A stretch of 64,000 bases of DNA, taken from contig JAZLGF010000011.1 in NCBI GenBank assembly GCA_045616165.1, positions 1 to 64,000 on the forward strand, in the 5' to 3' direction. This DNA is from RGIG5612 sp045616165 (GTDB lineage: Bacteria; Bacillota; Clostridia; Lachnospirales; Lachnospiraceae). Position numbers and translations under genes: made by a program. Positions 26,050 through 34,576 of the stretch are shown one piece after another (within the stretch, counting starts at the first letter, position 1; the number at the start of each line of letters is the position of its first letter). Below the pieces are notes generated by a model. The model was not told where the DNA came from and searched no databases. It worked only from the letters and a program-made list of their open reading frames with translations.

Positions 26050-26474
26050 TATTTCACCTCCTTTAAATTTTTAGTTTCAGTAACATCGCTGTCCAAAACT
26101 AAATATTCTCCAAAGTAACCTGTGTAAGGCACACGGTGTTTCATATAAACACGAAGTTTATGTTCTCCATTAGTAAGGCCACCTTTTTTAAATACGGTTA
26201 CTGTTGCAGGAGTTCTAACATACCAATACTCCTTAAAGCATTCTGGAAGTTCTTCAATTAAAAATTCTTTTCCATTTAAGAAGAAAGAAATATCTCCAGC
26301 CGGCACTTCTTCGTCATCAACCCAGAATTTAAGTTCTTCGATACAACTAAGGAAGGCACCTCTGTATGAAGGGTATTTGATTTTGAATTTATAACCATAT
26401 GTATATCCGTCTACAGCTACATTTTCAAAATCATCTTTGCAAATTAAAATTTTGTTATAAGCTTGAAAATCCAT
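26049..26474 (-). CDS. C-glycoside deglycosidase beta subunit (DUF6379)
   Basis: The 141-residue beta-sandwich protein matches the DUF6379/CGD beta family: FKIKYPSYRGAFLSCIEEL near residue 30, a VDDEEVP turn, and KKGGLTNGEHKLRVY near residue 115. The length is typical. In solved complexes this subunit packs on the TIM barrel and helps shape the active site; it has no known activity alone. Finding it is what separates this locus from the other isomerase clusters in the window. It follows the regulator gene by 22 bases and shares one base with the alpha-subunit gene, so fixed stoichiometry by coupling is likely. Confidence 0.82.
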   Translation of the reverse strand: MDFQAYNKILICKDDFENVAVDGYTYGYKFKIKYPSYRGAFLSCIEELKFWVDDEEVPAGDISFFLNGKEFLIEELPECFKEYWYVRTPATVTVFKKGGLTNGEHKLRVYMKHRVPYTGYFGEYLVLDSDVTETKNLKEVK

Positions 26475-26496
26475 AATCTCCTCCTATAAAAATCTT

Positions 26497-28926
26497 TTAT
26501 AATTCACGAATAATTTCGTAAAATTTCACTTCATGTGTTAAAAGTTGTGTGTGCAAATTCAGAGTGTTATCTGTACATTCGATGTAATGAGCTATACGCT
26601 GAGGATGCACGATATCTCTTAAATAATTAATATCATTTGGTTGTAAATCATCAATGATACCAAAGCGCATCCATTCATCAAAAAGACTACCGTGCTCACG
26701 GTTTATTGTTGTTGTAATAACTTTGTATCTTCCGTTTTCAACATTTTCTAAAGAAAGAGAAATATCTTTTGTATTTTGCTCTGCAAAAACGGAGTAGGCC
26801 ATTTCAATTTCAAGACCTTGTCCACCACTAATACAAAACATTTCATTAAAATGGCTATAGTTATAAAGCACAATGTTATATAGGTTTATGCCGTTTGATG
26901 CAGCCATAAGGCCTTCTTCTTTTTTAATAAGAATATTAGAAAATTGATTTAAACGTTTTAATGCAGAAAATCCAGGTTTTTTAAGTCCGTTTTTAGAAAC
27001 GAGTCCGGCGCTTCCGAATAATATTCTTGTTGAATCAGAGTATTCGTCTGCAGTGTCAGATAATTTCCAATATCCAATCGCTTCTACAAGACCTATTAGA
27101 TTTATGGTATTTTTTGTTAGGAATGTTGATTGGAAACATGTATCGTTTGTGTAATCTTCTGTTTGCAAAGAAGAGCCCATAGCAACAAGCCAAAGTTTTT
27201 GACTTATTTTTTTGTGTCCTTCTATTACTTTTTTAATATCTAAAATTTCTTTATATATGTGATCCTCATCGGAAGAAATAAGTCTTCTATGAGTATCGAT
27301 AATTTCTGAATCTTCATATGGGAAAACACATGCCGAAATAAAATCCGGTGTGAATTTTAACTTATCCATTTCGGTTAAGATAATATCTAAAACATTACCA
27401 CGCATACCTGCGTTATAAGTAATGCCACCGATTTTTGCATTAGGAAGCAAAAGCTTTATTTGCTCATACATACTTTTACAACGTTTAGCAAAATCTAAAG
27501 GGTCTTCTTGTAACCATAAATATTCATCGGCGTTAATACCAATATCAAAGTACCAGCTTTCAACTTCCTCAACGCCGAAATTGTTAATTGCATGCTTGAT
27601 TAATGAAAGCGCTTTTTCTTCTGTATTTTTTATTGATGATTTTGTATTACTTGAAGGGTGCTGTGATACAACAACTCTTGAAGTTCCTATTGTGAAAACC
27701 GTTTCATTTCTTATTGTTAAATCGATAAAAGGTTTAATTCTGTGAGTTTGCAAAATCTCCATACAGGAATCAAATATAGAAAAGTTATAGGTACCTGTTG
27801 ATAATGGTGGAATGATATCGTCGTTTAAGAAACCTTCAATTCTTCCATAAGAAAATCCTATCTCATTTTGCACCATTGAAAGGTGGGCTTGAAAATTGCT
27901 GTTAAGAAGGTTTTTACAAAAGCCTAAATTAATAAGTTTGTTCCATATAGGGTCGATAGGAAGAACGGTGTTTTTAGAATCAATAGTATAGTTTATTTGA
28001 TCTGGATACCTAATTGCTCCAAGATTATCGTCAAAAGGTGAAGCTGCGATTGCTTTAAGTTCATTTTCAACAGTTTGATAATCTATATGTTTTGCTGCAA
28101 GTGAAGAAGGGTTAGGAGCAATAGTAGGCTCAGCAGTTTTTCTATATTCGCTTGGAGTTTTTTCGTAACATTTATAGAATGCTTTACAAAAGGCAGCAGA
28201 TGAAGGAAAACCATTTTCAAAAGCAATAGTTGTTATTGAGTTATTGGTTTCTGTTAAATCTGATAAAGCATGACGAAGTCTAATGTTTTGCAAACAATTA
28301 TTTAATGTATCTCCAGTTGCTTTCTTAAAAAATCTTGAAAGATATGAAGTATTTAGGTGAGTAAGCTCTGCAAGGTCATTTAATGTAATAGGGGATCTAT
28401 AATTTTGTTCAAGATAATTAAGAATCATAGATTGTCTACTTCCGTAGGCATCTTCGTTTGCTGTTGTTTTAATATCCTCATTAAAATGAAAACATGAAAG
28501 ATAGTAGATAAGAGCATAACAAAGTTCTATTTGGTGTAAGTCACCAAGCTTTGTATGTTCAAAATGGGCAAGGACAATATTTGATAAAATACGTCTTAAC
28601 TCAGCATAATCTCTTTCCGTATCAGAAACACTATTACAAATAAAACGTCCTGTTGTATGCGTTTTATTGTCTTGGAAAAATTCTTTTTTTAATGAAATGA
28701 TAGTTACTAGGTTATTTCCTGTTGCACTATAAACAGGAAAGTCAGTTGACTGAACTAATAAAATATCGTTTTGATTTAAGTAGATTGTTTCTTGGCGAAG
28801 CTGAACTTTTATTTCGCCAGTTAAGACAAATAAAAATTCGACGTCATCACTTAGTTTGTGAACATCGCCTTGTAATGAAAGAATATTTACCGAAGTAACC
28901 GGTGAAGTTTTAGGTTTAGTAGCCAT
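26497..28926 (-). CDS. AraC-type regulator fused to a GH39-like domain
   Basis: The 809-residue protein has three parts. Residues 1-85 look like a cupin-type sensor. Residues about 165-263 are an AraC DNA-binding domain with two helix-turn-helices (LNDLAELTHLNTSYLSRFFK and ITTIAFENGFPSSAAFCKAF). Residues about 300-800 resemble a GH39 beta-xylosidase barrel (GRIEGFLNDDI near 361). The GH39 acid/base Glu region, normally like FEVWNEPN, reads WYFDIGINAD near 458-467, so catalysis is doubtful and a glycoside-sensing role likely. It is transcribed with the deglycosidase genes and faces the hydrolase/importer operon. GGAGAA precedes the ATG. Confidence 0.8.
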   Translation of the reverse strand: MATKPKTSPVTSVNILSLQGDVHKLSDDVEFLFVLTGEIKVQLRQETIYLNQNDILLVQSTDFPVYSATGNNLVTIISLKKEFFQDNKTHTTGRFICNSVSDTERDYAELRRILSNIVLAHFEHTKLGDLHQIELCYALIYYLSCFHFNEDIKTTANEDAYGSRQSMILNYLEQNYRSPITLNDLAELTHLNTSYLSRFFKKATGDTLNNCLQNIRLRHALSDLTETNNSITTIAFENGFPSSAAFCKAFYKCYEKTPSEYRKTAEPTIAPNPSSLAAKHIDYQTVENELKAIAASPFDDNLGAIRYPDQINYTIDSKNTVLPIDPIWNKLINLGFCKNLLNSNFQAHLSMVQNEIGFSYGRIEGFLNDDIIPPLSTGTYNFSIFDSCMEILQTHRIKPFIDLTIRNETVFTIGTSRVVVSQHPSSNTKSSIKNTEEKALSLIKHAINNFGVEEVESWYFDIGINADEYLWLQEDPLDFAKRCKSMYEQIKLLLPNAKIGGITYNAGMRGNVLDIILTEMDKLKFTPDFISACVFPYEDSEIIDTHRRLISSDEDHIYKEILDIKKVIEGHKKISQKLWLVAMGSSLQTEDYTNDTCFQSTFLTKNTINLIGLVEAIGYWKLSDTADEYSDSTRILFGSAGLVSKNGLKKPGFSALKRLNQFSNILIKKEEGLMAASNGINLYNIVLYNYSHFNEMFCISGGQGLEIEMAYSVFAEQNTKDISLSLENVENGRYKVITTTINREHGSLFDEWMRFGIIDDLQPNDINYLRDIVHPQRIAHYIECTDNTLNLHTQLLTHEVKFYEIIREL

Positions 28927-28985
28927 TTTTCATTCTCCTTTAGGAAAAATATATGCATTTCCTAAATTATATCCATTTTATGTTC

Positions 28986-29092
28986 AAAAAGTCAAAAAAA
29001 CAATGCGATATATTGACTTTTTATGCCATTTTCTTATGTATTTTTTACATGTTAAAAAAAACACACTAATTAAGCTTAAAAGAAGTCAAAAA
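28986..29092. promoter_or_regulatory. Repeated AAGTCAAAAA boxes between divergent operons
   Basis: The 240-base divergent gap holds an inverted pair (AAAAAGTCAA at 28986-28995, TTGACTTTTT at 29013-29022) and a third direct copy (AAGTCAAAAA at 29083-29092). They are candidate binding sites for the AraC-type regulator encoded next to them. Confidence 0.45.
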
Positions 29093-29109
29093 ATAAAGTC
29101 GATTTTAGG

Positions 29110-29137
29110 TTGCAAATACATATAATTATTCTATATT
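29110..29137 (+). promoter_or_regulatory. Promoter of the hydrolase/importer operon
   Basis: TTGCAA (29110-29115), 16 bases, TATATT (29132-29137); a TATAAT at 29121 is an alternative -10. It lies 18 bases downstream of the third AAGTCAAAAA box, a position suited to an AraC-type activator. Confidence 0.45.
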
Positions 29138-29166
29138 CGATTAATATGTAACGGAGAGGAATAATT

Positions 29167-30921
29167 ATGATTCCAGAGAAATTTTTAAATAATCCAAAAT
29201 ATAAGATTGTACCAACCAAATTTGGTGATGAAACAATAGATGTTATTTATCGTAAGATGCGTAAACCAATGAGCAGAGCTGAGCAAGACGCTCTTCCACC
29301 AAACGAGCGTGACATGTTTACTTTCGTTGCTGAATTTAATCAGCGCACTTATGATGCAACGCCTTTTATTGAATGTCATCAAGACGTAGCAGTTGAATTA
29401 AGAGATGGAACAAAAATTTATTGTGACATTTTTCTTCCAAAAAATTCTGGACCAGTTCCAGTAATTGTTTCATGGAGCCCGTTTGGAAAACGTCCTGGTG
29501 ATGGATTTGACGAATGGCAACTTATGGGCGTTCCGCCTAAAACAGTTTCTAAGATGGCTAAATTCGAATCTGCTGATCCTAGCTACTGGTGTCGTCACGG
29601 TTATGCAATTGCTAATGTTGACCCTAGAGGAATAGGACATAGCGAAGGCGATGCTGTTTTTATGGGAACTCAAGAAGGAAGAGATGGTGCTGACTTCGTT
29701 GAATGGTGCGCAGCTCAAGAATGGTGCGATGGCCATGTTGGTTTATTTGGAAATAGTGGCGTTGCAATGGTTCAATGGAGAATAGCAGCACAGTGCCCAG
29801 AACACTTAACATGTATTGCTCCTTGGGAAGCAACAGGAGACCTTTATAGAGAGTCATGTAGAGAAGGTGGAATTGAAGGAACTTATTCTGAGAGTGTAAT
29901 CGGTATGGTTGCAGGCGAAGGATATATTGAAGATCAGCTTGCTATGAGCCAGGCTTATCCTTTCTTTAATGCTTATTGGGCTGATAAGATTCCTGATTTT
30001 AAGAAGATTAGGATTCCTTGTTATTGCACAAGCAATTGGAATCACTTCCATGATAGAGGTTCTTTTGAAGGATTTATGCAAATTAAGTCTCGCCAAAAAT
30101 GGATGAGAGCGCATAGAGAATTTGAATGGCCAGATACCTACAATCCAGAAAATATTGAAGACCTTAGAAAATTCTTTGATAGATATTTAAAAGATATTAA
30201 TAATGGTTGGGAACTTACACCTAAGGTTCGCCTCGAGGTTATGGACTCATACGATTTTGATTTTAGAACAAATAGGCCTGAAAAAGAATGGCCGCTTGCA
30301 CGCACTGAATACACAAAGTTATATCTTAATGCTGAGAATCAAACTATGTCACCTGAAGTTACTACATGTGATGCTGAAGTTTCATTTGATGCAACTTGCG
30401 AAGTGCTTAATTTTGATTATGTAGTTCCTGAAGATACAGAAATTACTGGATATATTTCATTACATGCGTTTGCCTCAGTTAAAGGTTTTGATGATGCTGA
30501 CCTTTTCTTTACTATTAAGAAACTTGGCGAAGGTGGAAAAGAACTTCCTGTTTCAGTTCTTAACGAACCTCACCCAGGAGCATGGACAAAACTTAGACTT
30601 TCTATGAGAGAGTTAGATCCAAATTCGAAACCATATAAACCAGAGCAGACTTTTACAAAAGAAGAAAAGTTAGAAGAAGGAAAGCCAGTAGAGTTTTCAG
30701 TTACTTTCTGGCCTTATAGTAGAATTTGGCATAAGGGTGAAACTATTAGACTTCAAATAGCGGGCAAATATTTAAGAGATCAAGGTTGGTTTGAAACTCT
30801 TAATTGGAATTCAATTAACGAAGGAACTCAAACAATTCATACAGGTCCAAAATTTGAATCGTATTTGCAAATACCTGTTATTCCGCCAAAATTTAAGAGT
30901 TTTGATTATGTAGTTCGTTAA
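29167..30921 (+). CDS. CocE/NonD-type alpha/beta hydrolase (S15 family)
   Basis: The 584-residue protein has the S15/CocE layout: an N-terminal extension, alpha/beta-hydrolase core (about 70-340) and C-terminal jelly-roll (about 370-580). The nucleophile is probably Ser197 in GLFGNSGVAMVQ, a variant of the family's G-x-S-Y-x-G elbow. The oxyanion-side motif ANVDPRGIGHSEG and a later HDRGSFEGF are typical. Members hydrolyse esters or X-Pro peptides. As first gene of an operon with a sugar importer, opposite C-glycoside cleavage genes, an esterase on acylated plant glycosides is a fair inference. No signal peptide, so it is cytoplasmic. Confidence 0.78.
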   Translation: MIPEKFLNNPKYKIVPTKFGDETIDVIYRKMRKPMSRAEQDALPPNERDMFTFVAEFNQRTYDATPFIECHQDVAVELRDGTKIYCDIFLPKNSGPVPVIVSWSPFGKRPGDGFDEWQLMGVPPKTVSKMAKFESADPSYWCRHGYAIANVDPRGIGHSEGDAVFMGTQEGRDGADFVEWCAAQEWCDGHVGLFGNSGVAMVQWRIAAQCPEHLTCIAPWEATGDLYRESCREGGIEGTYSESVIGMVAGEGYIEDQLAMSQAYPFFNAYWADKIPDFKKIRIPCYCTSNWNHFHDRGSFEGFMQIKSRQKWMRAHREFEWPDTYNPENIEDLRKFFDRYLKDINNGWELTPKVRLEVMDSYDFDFRTNRPEKEWPLARTEYTKLYLNAENQTMSPEVTTCDAEVSFDATCEVLNFDYVVPEDTEITGYISLHAFASVKGFDDADLFFTIKKLGEGGKELPVSVLNEPHPGAWTKLRLSMRELDPNSKPYKPEQTFTKEEKLEEGKPVEFSVTFWPYSRIWHKGETIRLQIAGKYLRDQGWFETLNWNSINEGTQTIHTGPKFESYLQIPVIPPKFKSFDYVVR

Positions 30922-30939
30922 CATATTTTAGGAGAAAAC

Positions 30940-32421
30940 ATGGAATTATTAGAACTTCACAATATTACAAAAGAATATCCTGGTGTTACAGCTTTAGATA
31001 ACGTTTCTATAAGTTTTAAAAAGGGAGAAGTACATGCAATCGTTGGCGAAAACGGTGCGGGTAAATCAACTTTTATTAAAGTTATTTCAGGAGCAATCAA
31101 ACCGACATCAGGCGTGATGAACATTGATGGAAAAGAATATAAATCTGTTACTCCATTGCAAGCAATTGATTTAGGTATCGCAGTTGTTTATCAAGAACTT
31201 ATTCAGTTTGATGCGATGTCTATTATGGATAACCTTTTCATGAGTAGCGAAGAAAAAAGTTTCTTTGTTGATGAAGAAGCAAGAATGAAAAAGACAAAAG
31301 AACTTCTTGAAAAATTCCATTGTGATGTTTCACCAAAAACATGGATAAGAGATTTATCTGTTGCTAATAGACAAATTGTTGAGATTGCAAAAGGTATGGT
31401 TAAGAATGCTAGAATTCTTATTCTTGATGAGCCTACAGCTGCAATCACAGTAGAAGAGCAAAAAAGATTATTTAAGGTAATTAATGAACTAAAAGAACAG
31501 GGTGTTACGGTTATTTATATTTCACACCGCCTTGAAGAACTTTTTGAAATTTGTGATAGAGTTACAGTTTTAAGAGATGGACAATACGTTGACACATTAG
31601 ATATTAATGATACGGATAAACAAGGTCTTATAAAGTTGATGGTAGGAAGAGAACTTTCTGCTTCTTATCCTCCAAAGGATAATGAACCTGAAGAAGAAGT
31701 TGTTCTTAAGTGTGAAGATGTAACGGGTAATGGAGTAAATGATATTTCGTTTGAACTTCACAAGGGAGAAATTTTAGGCTTTGCAGGACTTGTTGGAGCT
31801 GGAAGAACAGAACTTATGCATCTTCTTTATGGCGCAGCTAAAAAAAGTGCTGGAAAGGTTACCTTTAAGGAAAAGGAAGTTCATTTTAGAAATCCTTCGC
31901 AAGCTCTTGACGCTGGTATTGGACTTATTCCTGAAGATAGAAAGATGCAAGGATGTTTCTTAGAAAAACAAATTGACTGGAATATTTCTATTTCTAGTTT
32001 GGATAAAGTATGTAATAAAATTTTTATTGATAAAGAAAAAGAAAAAGAACAAACCAAAGAATATGGCCAAAAGATGAGAATCAAAACGCCATCTTTCCAA
32101 GCTCTAACATTATCTTTGTCAGGTGGAAATCAGCAAAAGGTTGTTCTTGCAAAAACCCTTGCAACAACTCCTGAAATTTTGATTTTTGATGAACCTACAA
32201 GAGGTATTGATGTTGGAGCTAGATATGAAATCTATCAATTAATGATAGAACTTACAAAACAAGGAAAATCTATCTTAATGGTTTCTTCAGATATGGAAGA
32301 ACTTTTAGGAATGTCAGAAAGAATAGTTGTTTTGCATGAAGGAACACAAATGGGAATTTTAGAAAAAGAAGAATTCTCACAAGAAACAGTAATGACACTA
32401 GCATCAGGCGAAACATTATAG
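30940..32421 (+). CDS. Ribose-type ABC importer ATPase (two nucleotide-binding domains)
   Basis: The 493-residue RbsA-like ATPase has Walker A GENGAGKSTF, a signature-like LSVANRQIVEIAKG and Walker B ILILDEPTAA in the first half, and the second-half signature LSGGNQQKVVLAKTL with FDEPTRGIDVG. It belongs to a second importer distinct from that at 15.9-20.8 kb, and here the order is ATPase, one permease, binding protein. GGAG precedes the ATG. Probable substrate: the glycoside or sugar handled by the flanking deglycosidase system. Confidence 0.88.
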   Translation: MELLELHNITKEYPGVTALDNVSISFKKGEVHAIVGENGAGKSTFIKVISGAIKPTSGVMNIDGKEYKSVTPLQAIDLGIAVVYQELIQFDAMSIMDNLFMSSEEKSFFVDEEARMKKTKELLEKFHCDVSPKTWIRDLSVANRQIVEIAKGMVKNARILILDEPTAAITVEEQKRLFKVINELKEQGVTVIYISHRLEELFEICDRVTVLRDGQYVDTLDINDTDKQGLIKLMVGRELSASYPPKDNEPEEEVVLKCEDVTGNGVNDISFELHKGEILGFAGLVGAGRTELMHLLYGAAKKSAGKVTFKEKEVHFRNPSQALDAGIGLIPEDRKMQGCFLEKQIDWNISISSLDKVCNKIFIDKEKEKEQTKEYGQKMRIKTPSFQALTLSLSGGNQQKVVLAKTLATTPEILIFDEPTRGIDVGARYEIYQLMIELTKQGKSILMVSSDMEELLGMSERIVVLHEGTQMGILEKEEFSQETVMTLASGETL

Positions 32422-32432
32422 GAGGATATTTA

Positions 32433-33398
32433 ATGGGAACAGCAGCAAAACCTAAAAAATCAGTCGGACAAATAATTTCAAATTTTTCCATGCCGATTTT
32501 ACTTATACTTTTGATAGTAGTGTTTAGTATTTTATCGGATAAATTTTTTACGCCTCTAAACCTAACCAATATTTTGGTTCAGAACATACATACAGCAGTT
32601 TGTTGTACAGGTGTTTTTATGATTATGGTATCAGGCGGATGTGACTTATCTATTGGTTATCAAATGTCCGTTGCAGCAGTTATAGTTACTAAAGGAATTA
32701 GTACAGGTGTTCTTTCAGCGCCAATAGCAATTCTTTTAGGAATTGTAATATGCGCAGCTTTAGGAACATTTAATGGAATTATGGCTATGTCGCTTAATTC
32801 ACACACGATGATAGTTACTCTTGGTACAATGGCTATCTTCCAAGGTATTTCTTATCTTATTAGTGGATCAAAAACTTACCATAAACTTCCTGTAGGCTAT
32901 ATGTATTTAGGCCAAGGAAAACTTTTCGGAGTAATTCCTGTTAACGCAATTATTGCTTTAGTAGTTATTGTTATTGTAGGAATAATAATGGCGAAGACAA
33001 AAATTGGAAGGAAGATTTATGCAGTAGGAGATAATCCTGAAGCTGCTAGATTGGCAGGTCTTAATGTTAAAAGAATTAAAATTTTAGTATTTACTTTCGC
33101 AGGTGTTTTAGTTGGTATTGCAGCTATTTTACTTTCAGCTCGTTCTGGTAGTGGTGATTCAAGTACAGGTACAGGACTAGAATTTACTGGCATCATAGCA
33201 TGTGTACTTTCTGGTGTTGCTCTTAAAGGTGGAGAAGGAACACTTTGGAAAGCAATCGTTGCTGTTTATGTTCTTGGAGTTTTAAGTAATGGTATGCAAC
33301 TTATTAACCTTGGTGCATATCCGCAATATATCGCAAAAGGTATAATTATGCTTGTATCACTTTACTTAAGTAATAGGACAGCAGCTAGGTCATCGTAA
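32433..33398 (+). CDS. Ribose-type ABC importer permease
   Basis: The 321-residue RbsC-type permease contains GGCDLSIGYQMSVAA and the coupling loop AVGDNPEAARLAGLNV. A single permease gene is present, so the channel should be a homodimer, unlike the first importer. It starts 11 bases after the ATPase stop with AGGAGG well placed. Confidence 0.88.
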   Translation: MGTAAKPKKSVGQIISNFSMPILLILLIVVFSILSDKFFTPLNLTNILVQNIHTAVCCTGVFMIMVSGGCDLSIGYQMSVAAVIVTKGISTGVLSAPIAILLGIVICAALGTFNGIMAMSLNSHTMIVTLGTMAIFQGISYLISGSKTYHKLPVGYMYLGQGKLFGVIPVNAIIALVVIVIVGIIMAKTKIGRKIYAVGDNPEAARLAGLNVKRIKILVFTFAGVLVGIAAILLSARSGSGDSSTGTGLEFTGIIACVLSGVALKGGEGTLWKAIVAVYVLGVLSNGMQLINLGAYPQYIAKGIIMLVSLYLSNRTAARSS

Positions 33399-33399
33399 T

Positions 33400-33418
33400 A
33401 AGCCTGGCAGTCAGGTTT
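33400..33418 (+). other. Short hairpin before the binding-protein gene
   Basis: AAGCCTG (33400-33406) pairs with CAGGTTT (33412-33418), one G-T pair, 5-base loop. No proper T tract; possibly an RNA processing or stability point that raises binding-protein levels. Confidence 0.4.
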
Positions 33419-33465
33419 ATATAAATTTGTTTTATATTATTTTTTCAAATCATAAGGAGGAGAAT

Positions 33466-34506
33466 ATGAAAAAGTATTTAAAAACTATTTTAGTATGTGC
33501 TCTTTGTGCTGTAATGGTTCTTAGTATGGTTGCTTGTGGCAAGAAAAAAGAAGAACCTAAGACAGATGAAGCTGGCACAGCAGCTTTTGTAACATTCGGT
33601 TTGGGTGGAGACTTCTTCCAAATGTTAGCAGACCAGTTCGTTAAAACTTTTGAAGGTGCTGGTTGGACGGCTAAATATGAAGATGGACAATTTAACCCAG
33701 AAACACAAATTGCTGCAGCAGAAAACTATATTGCTGAGGGTGTTGACGTATTATTTATTTGGTCAGTAGCTCCAGAAGCAATGGGTGGTGTTGTAAAATC
33801 AGCAATGGAAAAAGGTATTAAAGTTATTGCTTTCGTTGCTCAAACAGAAGAATACGATGCATGTATGTTATCAGACGATGCACAACTTGCAATTTACCTT
33901 AACAAGGTTTGTGCAAAGTGGCTTGATGAAGCATACAAAGATGCTCCAGACCATTCTGTTCCTGTAGCTGTATTCTCACAAAGAGATGCTGACACAGGTG
34001 TTCTTCAAGCAGATGCACTTCTTAAAGTTGCTGAATACTCAAAGAAAGCAGCAACTCCTATTGAAATTGCTTGTACAGAAGAATCTGCAGCAGAAGGTTT
34101 AGCAAAAGCTGAAACACTTTATGCTTCAAATCCTGAAATCAAAGTATTCTTAACAGCTCATAATGATCTTGCTAAAGGTATCAATAGCTATTACACAGGT
34201 CTTAGCTCACCAAACAAAGAATACAAAGATATGGGTATCTTCTGTGTAAACGGCGATGAAGAAATCGGCGGATACATCAAAGGTTCTGTTAATAACGAAA
34301 CTCCATTCCGTGGTATGGTTATGACAGGTGGTGTTGAAGACACAGCTAACGAAATGTTAGACGTTGCTACAGGCGTTATGAATGGAACATATGAAAAAGG
34401 TTACGTTCGTATGGCTAACACAGTATTCGTATATGGCGACACAGCTGATGAATACTTATCAACAGGCACTGTAACATCAGTTACAAATGCAGATTTTGAT
34501 AAATAA
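33466..34506 (+). CDS. Sugar ABC transporter substrate-binding lipoprotein
   Basis: The ~346-residue lipoprotein has a signal peptide ending in lipobox MVAC (Cys about 24) and a Peripla_BP_4 fold with strands such as YIAEGVDVLFIWSVAPEAMG and KVFLTAHND-like segments. The start at 33466 is selected because AAGGAGG (33454-33460) is five bases upstream; an in-frame ATG at 33427 would put 13 non-signal residues first. It is the binding subunit for the importer genes just before it. Confidence 0.87.
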   Translation: MKKYLKTILVCALCAVMVLSMVACGKKKEEPKTDEAGTAAFVTFGLGGDFFQMLADQFVKTFEGAGWTAKYEDGQFNPETQIAAAENYIAEGVDVLFIWSVAPEAMGGVVKSAMEKGIKVIAFVAQTEEYDACMLSDDAQLAIYLNKVCAKWLDEAYKDAPDHSVPVAVFSQRDADTGVLQADALLKVAEYSKKAATPIEIACTEESAAEGLAKAETLYASNPEIKVFLTAHNDLAKGINSYYTGLSSPNKEYKDMGIFCVNGDEEIGGYIKGSVNNETPFRGMVMTGGVEDTANEMLDVATGVMNGTYEKGYVRMANTVFVYGDTADEYLSTGTVTSVTNADFDK

Positions 34507-34526
34507 TTAAAATCTAATAAACTTAG

Positions 34527-34556
34527 AAGGGAGTGCTTAATTGCACTCCCTTATTT
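34527..34556 (+). terminator. Hairpin after the second binding-protein gene
   Basis: AAGGGAGTGC (34527-34536) pairs perfectly with 34543-34552 around a 6-base loop; the following ATTTC is a weak T tract. Partial termination is likely, since the next gene begins 20 bases on. Confidence 0.65.
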
Positions 34557-34576
34557 CAAAATGAGAGGAACAAGAC

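Noticed and set aside
27422..27745. 107-codon ORF on the + strand inside the AraC-type regulator
   Set aside because: Shadow of the long regulator gene with no start signals and no domain.
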